From: Cryobacterium sp.
Lineage (GTDB): Bacteria > Actinomycetota > Actinomycetes > Actinomycetales > Microbacteriaceae
DNA: 64,000 bases
Reading direction: 5' to 3'
NCBI RefSeq assembly: GCF_026786305.1
Contig: NZ_JAJAYI010000086.1
Coordinates: 1 to 64,000, forward strand
Both the position numbers and the translations under genes were made by a program. Shown here in pieces: positions 15,713-23,088 of this stretch (its first letter is position 1; every line of letters begins with the position of its first letter). Below the pieces are notes generated by a model. The model ran no database searches. It worked only from the letters and a program-made list of their open reading frames with translations, and had not been told where the DNA came from.

Positions 15713-17551
15713 GTGAATTTGCCAATTCAACTGACTCGACGCACCGTGCTGGGTAGTTTCGCGGCGGTGAGCGTTCTGACCGCAGCCGGCATGACGCCGG
15801 CCCAGGCCGCAGAGCGTGGGGGGCGACATCGCCCAGGAGACTCGGTCTCGCTGACAATCATGGGCACGACCGACCTGCACGGCTGCGTCTTCAATTGGAA
15901 CTACTTCCAGAACGCGCAATACGACGACTCCGGGAGGAACGACATCGGCCTGGCCAAGGTGGCCACGCTCGTCGAGGCGGTCCGTCTGCAGCGCGGGCGC
16001 GAGAACACGCTGATGATCGACGCCGGCGACACGATTCAGGGAACTCCACTGGCCTACTATTTTGCGCGCATCGCGCCGATCACCGGCGGTCACCTGCACC
16101 CGATGGCCGCGGCCATGAACTACATCGGCTACGACGCCGCAGCCCTCGGCAACCACGAGTTCAACTACGGCATCCCGCTGCTTCGAACCTTCGCCGATCA
16201 GCTCGACTTTCCGCTGCTCGGCGCGAACGCGCTGGACGCAGCGACCGGACTGCCTGCCTTCGCGCCGTACGTCATCAAGACGATCAAACCGGCCGGTGAG
16301 AAACCGATCAAGGTGGGCATCCTCGGCCTGACCAATCCCGGGATCGCTATCTGGGACAAGGCGAACGTCGAGGGTCAGCTGACGTTTCCCGGCCTGGTCG
16401 AGCAGGCCGGGGTCTGGGTGCCCCGCATGCGTGCCGCGGGGGCGGATGTCGTCGTCGTGGCCGCGCACTCCGGCGCCACGAACTCGTCGTCCTATGGCGA
16501 CGCCCTCCCGTATCCCGAGAACGCGGCAACCCTGGTGGCCGAGCAGGTTCCCGGGATCGATGCGATCCTGGTCGGTCATGCCCACCAGGAAATCCCGGAG
16601 CGACGAGTCGTCAACTCACAGACCGGTCGCACCGTGATTCTGACCGAACCGCTCCGTTGGGGTATGCGTTTGTCTCTGATCGAGCTGTCGTTGGTCAAGC
16701 GCAACGGCCGATGGGCGGTCGAGAGCGTCGGATCCAGCGTGCTCAACAGCAACACCGTTCCCGAGGATCCTCAGGTAATCGACCTGCTCGGCGCCGACCA
16801 CGACACGGTCATCGGTTACGTCAACTCAGTCATCGGCAGCTGCACCGAGGCGATGTCCTGCGCCACCGCGCGCTACGAGGACAGCGCGGCACTGGACTTC
16901 ATCAACCTCGTGCAGGGTCAGGCGGTGCGCGCGGCGATTGCCGGGACACCACAGGCCGGCCTGCCGATCCTGTCAATCGCGGCCCCGTTCAATCGGGAGG
17001 CCGCGATCCCCGCCGGCGAGGTGACCGTTCGCGACGTCGCCGGGCTGTATATCTTCGACAACACCCTTCTCGGCATCACCCTCACCGGCGCAGAGGTCAA
17101 GGCCTACCTCGAGAAGTCTGCCCGGTACTTCACACAGGTCACCGGCACCGGGCCCTTCACGGCGGACCAGCTCACCAACGCGGTCACCGCCGTTGCGCCG
17201 ACGGGCACGCCGGACTACAACTACGACGTGATGGGGGGACTCGACGCACCGCTCAGCTACAAGATCGACGTCGCCAGGGATCCCGGTTCAAGGATCATCG
17301 ACCTCAACTACAACGGTGACCCAATCGACCCCACGGCGCAGTTCGTCGTCGCCATCAACAACTACAGGCAGTCCGGCGGCGGCGCTTTCCCCGGGGTCAC
17401 GGCCGCGCCTGTGGTCCACAATGCCCAGCAGGAGATCCGCCAGCTCATCATCGACTGGGTCACCCGGGCCAAGGCGGTGGAGCCACCGTCGTTCGCACGC
17501 GTCGATTGGACACTCGTCTCAGGCGGTGCGCCGGTGCAGATCAGCGGTTAA
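15713..17551 (+). CDS. Tat-exported 5'-nucleotidase / 2',3'-cyclic phosphodiesterase
   Basis: 612 residues, bifunctional metallophosphatase/5'-nucleotidase family (UshA/CpdB-like). A twin-arginine signal, LTRRTVLGSFAAVSVLTAAG, leads to an AQA cleavage site. The dimetal phosphatase domain shows GTTDLHG, DAGDTIQG, LGNHEFNYG, VVAAHSG and GHAHQEIP. The C-terminal 5'-nucleotidase domain carries NREAAIPAGEVTVRD and NNYRQSGGGAFPG (substrate loop). It releases phosphate and nucleosides from extracellular nucleotides. GTG 15713 touches the ribosome-binding site AGGGAG (15707-15712); TTG 15719, six bases after it, is the better-spaced start and removes two residues only. A TTGACA promoter lies upstream. 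Confidence 0.92.
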   Translation: MNLPIQLTRRTVLGSFAAVSVLTAAGMTPAQAAERGGRHRPGDSVSLTIMGTTDLHGCVFNWNYFQNAQYDDSGRNDIGLAKVATLVEAVRLQRGRENTLMIDAGDTIQGTPLAYYFARIAPITGGHLHPMAAAMNYIGYDAAALGNHEFNYGIPLLRTFADQLDFPLLGANALDAATGLPAFAPYVIKTIKPAGEKPIKVGILGLTNPGIAIWDKANVEGQLTFPGLVEQAGVWVPRMRAAGADVVVVAAHSGATNSSSYGDALPYPENAATLVAEQVPGIDAILVGHAHQEIPERRVVNSQTGRTVILTEPLRWGMRLSLIELSLVKRNGRWAVESVGSSVLNSNTVPEDPQVIDLLGADHDTVIGYVNSVIGSCTEAMSCATARYEDSAALDFINLVQGQAVRAAIAGTPQAGLPILSIAAPFNREAAIPAGEVTVRDVAGLYIFDNTLLGITLTGAEVKAYLEKSARYFTQVTGTGPFTADQLTNAVTAVAPTGTPDYNYDVMGGLDAPLSYKIDVARDPGSRIIDLNYNGDPIDPTAQFVVAINNYRQSGGGAFPGVTAAPVVHNAQQEIRQLIIDWVTRAKAVEPPSFARVDWTLVSGGAPVQISG

Positions 17552-17790
17552 TGCCGGGGGAGCGGTCCGGGCTCTCCCGGGCGAGTCGCGGATGTGCGTC
17601 GGTCACGCCAGTTCGAGTCGGAGAGCGGCACCTCGATCACCCGGGACACGCCGTCGGTGGAGCCCCGTCCGGCGATGACCCGGTACGCCGCGGTCTTGAC
17701 GTGCCGCGGTCTTGACGTCCGCGGTGATCGCCTCGAACTCGGCCTCGGAGAACTTCGCGCGCCCAGGCGTGACGGGAGAAATGTCATCTG
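17552..17790 (-). pseudogene. Gene fragment, possibly lactate/malate-dehydrogenase C-terminus, frameshifted
   Basis: On the minus strand one frame reads DDISPVTPGRAKFSEAEFEA then ITADVKTAA; after a 16-bp duplication another frame continues AAYRVIAGRGSTDGVSRVIE and ends in EPGPLPRH. Removing one repeat copy joins them into VKTAAYRVIAGRGST. This resembles the C-terminal helix of L-lactate dehydrogenases (VxxAAYxVIxGKGATN). Upstream there is no Rossmann domain, so this is at most a remnant. The family link rests on about 15 residues and is tentative. Confidence 0.35.
17687..17718. repeat. Perfect 16-bp tandem duplication
   Basis: GCCGCGGTCTTGACGT occurs twice in direct succession (17687-17702 and 17703-17718). 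Sixteen is not a multiple of three, so the duplication shifts the minus-strand reading frame described for the surrounding fragment. Confidence 0.9.
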
Positions 17791-17891
17791 CCGCCGATTC
17801 CTGTCGAGGAATCGCCAGCGACGGCGTTTCGCACGCTATGGATGGGACGATTCGATCCGCTGTTCCCGTCGGCCGCTCTCGCGGGCGTGGA

Positions 17892-18500
17892 TCAGCCGGG
17901 AAATGCTGTGTCGTAGACGGCGCGGAGCTCGGCGCTGTCGGCCCCGGTGACGCCGCAGCCGGTAATCGTTCCGTCGAGTGCGCCGACGAGGTAGCTCTGG
18001 CCGACCGCGAAGGGCACGCCCGAGAAGTCGGAGGTCATCGCGTCGACCTGCGTCACCTCGACGCGGTCGGCGACGTCGCCGGTGAAGCGTTCCGTGACCT
18101 CCAGCACAACGGTGTCCCCCTGGATCTGCAGCACCGTCGCGGCGAACGCCTGCTCCTGCGCGGCGACGGTCGCCGGCTCGAGCGCGAGGCAGCTGCCGCT
18201 CGCGAGGCCTCCGCCCAGGGGCGGCTGCAGCGCCTCGACGGTGGGTTTCGGTCCGCCGAGGGTGAGGGGCACGACGATTGCGGCGGCGATGGCGAGGCCG
18301 ACGGCGACGCCAACCACCGGCATCCACCGCCGGAAGAAGGGTCGCGGCGCCTCGGGGGTGACGGTCCCGGTGCTGGGGGTCTGGTCGGTCATGATCTGCT
18401 CCATTCTGTGGTCGAGCCACGTCGGCGAGGCAGGGGGCAGAGTGCGGGCCGGATCGGCGGCGCGCAGCTGATCTTGCAGCGCACGGTCATCGTCGTGCAT
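17892..18500 (-). CDS. Probable anti-sigma factor, single-pass membrane protein
   Basis: 202 residues from ATG 18500, which follows AAGGGAG at six bases; a longer start at 18527 is possible but lacks this. The N-terminal 65 residues are cytosolic and acidic (HDDDRALQDQLRAADPARTL). One transmembrane helix (about 65-88, WMPVVGVAVGLAIAAAIVV) leads to an extracytoplasmic domain with two Cys (SGSCLAL, TGCGVTG). Its start overlaps the end of the ECF sigma gene by 14 bp, the usual arrangement for a sigma/anti-sigma pair. The HxxxCxxC zinc motif of ZAS anti-sigma factors is absent, so assignment rests on topology and linkage. Confidence 0.65.
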   Translation of the reverse strand: MHDDDRALQDQLRAADPARTLPPASPTWLDHRMEQIMTDQTPSTGTVTPEAPRPFFRRWMPVVGVAVGLAIAAAIVVPLTLGGPKPTVEALQPPLGGGLASGSCLALEPATVAAQEQAFAATVLQIQGDTVVLEVTERFTGDVADRVEVTQVDAMTSDFSGVPFAVGQSYLVGALDGTITGCGVTGADSAELRAVYDTAFPG

Positions 18501-19062
18501 TGGTGCTCCCTTCGTCATGGGATACATGTCCGGTCGGGCTATCAGATTTCAGTAGCTCCTGCTTGAGGCGCGCTTTCGCACGGTGCAGTCGGATCGCCGC
18601 GGCGTTCGCGCTGATACCGAGCACGAGGGCAATCTGCGGGCTCGTCAGCTCGTCCCACGCCCACAGGCACAGGATCTCGGCGTCGTGGCGACGCAGGCCG
18701 CCGAGGGCGGTGGTCACGCGGGCGTCGGCGGTGGTGCCGTCGACGGTGGATGCTGCGGTGCTGTCGTCCGCAGCGACCGGCGGTGGGTCGATGGCGATGA
18801 TACGGCCGATGAGACGGGTGCGGCGACGCTCGGCCCGCCGTGCGTTGCTGAGGCACTGCCGAGCGACGACGATCGCCCAGGGGAGGGCGTCGTCGGGCAC
18901 ATCGTCGAGGCGGCGCCAGCACACCAGCAGGGTGTCGCCGAGCACGTCGTCGGCCGTCGCGGCGTCGGTGCGGCGGTGCAGGTAGCGGCGCACGGGGTCG
19001 GCGACGAGCACGACGAGGTTGCGCATCCGCTTCTCGCGCTCGGTGTCTGTCACAACTCTCAT
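18487..19062 (-). CDS. ECF-type RNA polymerase sigma factor
   Basis: 191 residues from ATG 19062 (MRVVTDTEREKRMRNLV); a longer frame to 19098 is possible. Sigma region 2 is visible in the first 85 residues (VADPVRRYLHRRTDAATADD, VLGDTLLVCWRRLDDVPDD, then LPWAIVVARQCLSNARR). Region 4 lies near the end (HDAEILCLWAWDELTSPQIA, VLGISANAAAIRLHRAKARL). It recruits core polymerase to a specific regulon, probably controlled by the membrane protein encoded by the overlapping downstream gene. The signal and regulon cannot be inferred. A Thr/Asp-rich linker joins the two regions. Confidence 0.88.
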   Translation of the reverse strand: MRVVTDTEREKRMRNLVVLVADPVRRYLHRRTDAATADDVLGDTLLVCWRRLDDVPDDALPWAIVVARQCLSNARRAERRRTRLIGRIIAIDPPPVAADDSTAASTVDGTTADARVTTALGGLRRHDAEILCLWAWDELTSPQIALVLGISANAAAIRLHRAKARLKQELLKSDSPTGHVSHDEGSTNARR

Positions 19063-19212
19063 ACTGAGGCATGTCCGGCACGGGCGCGGGGATTTCATGG
19101 CGCGGCGCGGCGGGGTGGTGTGGAGGCGTGGTCGAAGAGGTGGGTCCCGCCGGTTTTCTCAGGGACAGTTCTCGGGGGTGTGCAGGTCGAAGAGCGTGGC
19201 TCTGCGGACGAG

Positions 19213-19816
19213 TTAGGTCTTGTTCAGTTCCGCAACCGCCGCAAGCTGGGCGTGATGGATGCATATTCCGATCTGGGCATGCATCCTCGCGGCCACCGTG
19301 GGATTCTGCCCGGCTACGACCGCCTTTCGCTGACCTGCTTCCGCAACGCAGGCAAAGTTCTGGCGATACAGGGAGATTCCGAGAAGTTCGACTCGGTGTG
19401 CCGGCCCCAAAGCCAGGCCTCGAAGGATCGCTTTCGCCCTCGCCTTTTTGGAGCGCAAAAGATCTGCGCTCCGCGCGAATGGTCATGGCGCTTCGATCGA
19501 GCGGCCGCGACTTCGCGAGAGCCAGCGCAGCCTCAGTGCATTCTGAACCGCCACCTTTCGGGGTGAACGCCAAAACCCCACCCTGAAGCCGTTCGGCGCA
19601 CTCCGTGACGAGGAGCTCATTCACCGCATCAAGCAGCACATCATCGGTCGGGAACAGGGCGCGGAATGCGTGCGGATGAAGCCCAATCTGCTCGCAGACA
19701 CCGCTGATCAGCCGCTGGTTCACTCCACCACCGGTCGCGAGGGAGACTCTCGCCGCGACCGTGACCCTGCGCCTGGTGAATGAGCGCTACAGCGCGATCC
19801 TCGTCGCCGTACTCAT
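19213..19816 (-). pseudogene. TetR-family (BetI-like position) regulator, broken
   Basis: ATG 19816 begins two bases after the GMC dehydrogenase stop and reads MSTATRIAL, then TAG at 19789-19787, then RSFTRRRVTVAARVSLATGG, then VNQRLISGVCEQIGLHPHAF and RALFPTDDVLLDAVNELLV: a TetR helix-turn-helix and first linker. The frame continues to RAERRSFALQK, where a run of five A (near 19450) shifts it. The next frame reads ARAKAILRGLALGPAHRVEL and runs to the stop at 19213. Dropping one A restores a single frame of about 200 codons, the normal TetR length. Two lesions, a nonsense codon and a frameshift, make it a pseudogene unless both are sequencing artefacts. Confidence 0.7.
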
Positions 19817-19817
19817 A

Positions 19818-21446
19818 TTAATGAACCGAAGCCGCTTCCTCTGCGATCGGCACCGATGCGCGCAGAAGATCAGCCGCCTTCTCGCCGATGATGATGGATG
19901 GAGCGTTCGTGTGCCCCCGGATGATCTCAGGCATGATAGACGCGTCGGCGATGCGAAGTCCCTGCACTCCGCGTACACGCAACTCCGGGTCGACCACCGA
20001 TCCAGTATCCGATCCCATGCGAGCGGTGCTCGTCGGGTGGTAGAGGGTCTGCGAGAACTCATCGATAACCCTTGCATCTCGCTCGGCTGGCGCCTGTGCA
20101 TCTGACCCGGCGGGTTGAATGAACTTGCCATCGCCCCGCGTGGACGCGAAGGCCGTGGCGGCAAGGATGCGCTCACACACGCCGAGGCCCGCGAGCAGTG
20201 TCGCGCGATCTTCCCCTTCCGGGTCTCCGAGATAGTTCGGATCGATCAGGGGCTTCGCGAGCGGATCGGCGGACGCGAGTCGCACGGTTCCGAGGCTCTT
20301 TGGCTGCAGCAGGATAGCGCCGACGCTGACGCCGTGCCTTGGGGCGGCCACAAGCCCCTCACCGATGTACGGCACGGCGGCGAAGAGCACCTCAATGTCA
20401 GGGAAGGCGAGGGACGGGTCGGTCTTGACGAACCCGTACGCCTCCGCAATGTTGGAGGTGAGCATACCGCGCTGCTGCGAGACGAAGTCGTTGAGCTGGT
20501 CTTCGGTCTCGGCGCCGAAGAGGGTGTCATCGTCGGTGTCGACAGCGAGTGCCGCGAACAGGTGATCGCGCATATTCGAACCGACCTCCGGTGCATCAAC
20601 GAGAACGGTGATTCCGAGGGAGCAAAGGTGCGACGCATCGCCGATGCCCGACAGCATGAGAAGCTGCGGTGTGTTCACCGCCCCGCCGCTCAGCACGATC
20701 TCGCGGCGCGCGGAGACTGAGGTCGGGGTGCCCTCGCTGAGGTACTCGACACCGACCGCGCGGGTTCCCTCGAAGAGTACGCGAGTGACGTGGGCCCCGG
20801 TGCGAACAACCAGGTTGGAGCGCTCGGCTGCCGGCGCGAGGTAGGCGGCCGACGTGTTGTGGCGCATGCCGCCACGCTGGCTCACCATCGTCTGGCTGAC
20901 CCCCTCAGGGTGTGCCGAATTCGGGGCGACGAGTGGCATGCCGGCCTCGACGGCAGCCTCGAGGAAGGTTGCGGTGTGCGACCGCGGACTGCGTTGGTGC
21001 GAAATCGAATTCGCTCCGTTCGTGCCCTGGTTGGGATCCGTGTTGCCCTCGACCGCCTCCGCCTTGAGGAAATACGGTAGGAGCGCCTCGTACGACCAGT
21101 CGGCACCGGCGAGCCTCGCCCAGTTGTCGTAATCGGCGGCGAATCCGCGCACCCACATCATGGCGTTGAGGGAGGATGAGCCGCCGAGCACCTTGCCACG
21201 TGGCCAGTAGACCGACCGCCCCTCGAGCTCGCCCTGCGGCTCGGTCTGGTAGTTCCAGTCGGCGTCGGACTTGAATAGCTTTGGGAATGCCGCCGGGATA
21301 GCGATCTCCTGCTTATCGTCGACACCGCCGGCTTCGAGCAACAAAACGGAGATGCTCGCATCTTCGGTGAGCCGAGCGGCGACAGCTGCTCCGGCCGATC
21401 CTGCGCCGACGACGACGTAGTCGAATTCTTCAGTGCTGCTACTCAT
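19818..21446 (-). CDS. GMC-family FAD alcohol dehydrogenase (choline-dehydrogenase-like)
   Basis: 542 residues. The FAD Rossmann motif is YVVVGAGSAGAAVAARL at the N-terminus, with LLLEAGG; GMC signature 1 is RGKVLGGSSSLNAMMWVRG and signature 2 is SGGAVNTPQLLMLSGIG. The C-terminus has YHPTSTARMGSDTGSVVDPE, then IMPEIIRGHTNAPSIIIGEK, containing the catalytic His/Asn pair. It oxidises a primary alcohol to an aldehyde. Choline is one candidate, but the neighbouring acyl-CoA synthetase argues for an alcohol whose acid is then activated with CoA. The ATG overlaps the stop of the acyl-CoA synthetase by four bases (ATGA), so the two are translationally coupled. Confidence 0.9.
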   Translation of the reverse strand: MSSSTEEFDYVVVGAGSAGAAVAARLTEDASISVLLLEAGGVDDKQEIAIPAAFPKLFKSDADWNYQTEPQGELEGRSVYWPRGKVLGGSSSLNAMMWVRGFAADYDNWARLAGADWSYEALLPYFLKAEAVEGNTDPNQGTNGANSISHQRSPRSHTATFLEAAVEAGMPLVAPNSAHPEGVSQTMVSQRGGMRHNTSAAYLAPAAERSNLVVRTGAHVTRVLFEGTRAVGVEYLSEGTPTSVSARREIVLSGGAVNTPQLLMLSGIGDASHLCSLGITVLVDAPEVGSNMRDHLFAALAVDTDDDTLFGAETEDQLNDFVSQQRGMLTSNIAEAYGFVKTDPSLAFPDIEVLFAAVPYIGEGLVAAPRHGVSVGAILLQPKSLGTVRLASADPLAKPLIDPNYLGDPEGEDRATLLAGLGVCERILAATAFASTRGDGKFIQPAGSDAQAPAERDARVIDEFSQTLYHPTSTARMGSDTGSVVDPELRVRGVQGLRIADASIMPEIIRGHTNAPSIIIGEKAADLLRASVPIAEEAASVH

Positions 21447-23029
21447 ACCAGCGCTCCTTTTGATCGCAGATCCTTGCGCAGGATCTTGCCCGACGCCGAC
21501 TTCGGGATGAAGTCGATCATTTCCACCTGTCGAACCTTCTTATGCGGGGCCACTCGCTCGGCGACCCAAATCATGACGTCCTCCACCGTGATCGTTGCCT
21601 TCGGCTGCAGCCTCAGGAATGCTTTGGGCACCTCTTCACCATTGGCGTCGATCACGCCGATGACAGCGGCGTCGGCGATCTGGGGATGGCCCAGCAGCAA
21701 CGCCTCGAGTTCCGCGGGTGCCACCTGGTACCCCTTGTACTTGATGAGCTCCTTCAGCCGGTCGACGACAGTCACGACCCCCTCGGCACTCACCGTCGCG
21801 ATGTCGCCGGTGTGAAGGAATCCGTCGGCGTCGAGAGTCGCCCGGGTTGCCTCATCGTTGCCGAGGTAGCCCACCATGATGTTCGGGCCACGACACAGCA
21901 GTTCGCCGGGCTCACTCACACCCACCGTCGGGATCTCTATGTCGCCTCCGGTGAGCGGGTCGACGATGCGGCACTGCATGTTCGGCACCGTGAGACCGAC
22001 CGAGTTCAGGGGGATGTCGGTTCGACCTCGAGGCATGGCGTGCGACACAGGGCTCATCTCGGTCATTCCGTAGCCCTGAAGAACCTCGCAGTTCAGTCGC
22101 TCGGCAACATCGCCACCGACGATGCCGTCCAGGGGCGCCGCCCCAGAGAACACCGTGCGAAGGCTCGACAGGTCAAATTCGGAGACCAGCGGATGCTTCG
22201 CCAGCGCGACCGCGATGGGAGGGGCGATGAAGACGTACGTGATGCGCTCGGACTGGATGAGGCCCAGGAAATCGGCCAGATCGAATCTCGCCATGGTCAC
22301 CAGGGTCGTCCGTTGCGCGAGGGATATGTTGAGCAACACCGTCATGCCGTAGATGTGGAAGAACGGGAGCACAGCCAGAACGCGATCATCGGCCATCACC
22401 CCGACGAGGGGTGCCGACTGCGCGACATTCGCCACGAGGTTGCGGTGGGTGAGCATGACGCCCTTTGCTTTGCCCGTCGTTCCCGAACTGTAGGGCAGCA
22501 CCGCCAAGTGCGTCGCCGGATCGAAACTGACATCGGGCGCGGGATGAGTCTCGCCGACCAGGTCGGCGAGACCCGTGCTCCCGTCGACCTCTCCGAGGCT
22601 GATGATGCTGTCAGCTGCCACACCGGCCAGTTTCCCGGCTTCCGCAGAGATGGGGAACAGGGTATCCGCTGCGATGATGGCCACCGCTTTCGAGTCGGTA
22701 AGCTGCGTCGCCATCTCGCCTGCCGTGGACAGCGCGTTGACCGTAGTCGCCGTCGCGCCAGCGCGAAGAATCCCGTGGAACGCCACGGCGAAAGCGGGTC
22801 GGTTCGGGGAATGCAACGCCACGACGCTGCCCACACCGATGCCACGAGCGGCGAGTGCTCCCGCTACGGCTTCGACCTGGCGCACCAGCGCGCCGTAGGT
22901 GGTGGTCTCACCGGTCGCCCCATCGGTGAGGGCGACGCGGTCGGCGGATGCGCGGTCGAGCGATCCGAAGAGGTAGTCAAATACGCTTAGATCTGGGATT
23001 TCGACGTCGGAAAAGGGACTGCTGAACAC
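21443..23029 (-). CDS. Acyl-CoA synthetase (4-coumarate-CoA-ligase-like)
   Basis: 528 residues, ANL superfamily. The AMP-binding P-loop is LPYSSGTTGKAKGVMLTHRN, then QGYGMTEMSPVSHAMP (A5), LHTGDIATVSAEGVVTVVDR (A7/A8 hinge), IKYKGYQVAPAELEALL and the catalytic lysine motif PKSASGKILRKDLR at the C-terminus. It activates a carboxylic acid to its acyl-CoA with ATP. Family resemblance is to the 4CL/FadD group; the substrate is not readable. It lies between the aldehyde dehydrogenase (59 bp upstream) and the GMC dehydrogenase (overlapping), consistent with a pathway alcohol to aldehyde to acid to acyl-CoA. Confidence 0.92.
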   Translation of the reverse strand: MFSSPFSDVEIPDLSVFDYLFGSLDRASADRVALTDGATGETTTYGALVRQVEAVAGALAARGIGVGSVVALHSPNRPAFAVAFHGILRAGATATTVNALSTAGEMATQLTDSKAVAIIAADTLFPISAEAGKLAGVAADSIISLGEVDGSTGLADLVGETHPAPDVSFDPATHLAVLPYSSGTTGKAKGVMLTHRNLVANVAQSAPLVGVMADDRVLAVLPFFHIYGMTVLLNISLAQRTTLVTMARFDLADFLGLIQSERITYVFIAPPIAVALAKHPLVSEFDLSSLRTVFSGAAPLDGIVGGDVAERLNCEVLQGYGMTEMSPVSHAMPRGRTDIPLNSVGLTVPNMQCRIVDPLTGGDIEIPTVGVSEPGELLCRGPNIMVGYLGNDEATRATLDADGFLHTGDIATVSAEGVVTVVDRLKELIKYKGYQVAPAELEALLLGHPQIADAAVIGVIDANGEEVPKAFLRLQPKATITVEDVMIWVAERVAPHKKVRQVEMIDFIPKSASGKILRKDLRSKGALV

Positions 23030-23088
23030 GGCGGCTCGCCTTCTTGCTCTGGATCATTGGTGGGAGAGCGTGCGGGATGACCTGGTGG

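Noticed and set aside
18542-19723. 393-codon frame joining the TetR fragment to the complement of the sigma gene
   Set aside because: Only its first 90 codons are TetR-like; the rest is frameshifted TetR and a shadow of the sigma gene.
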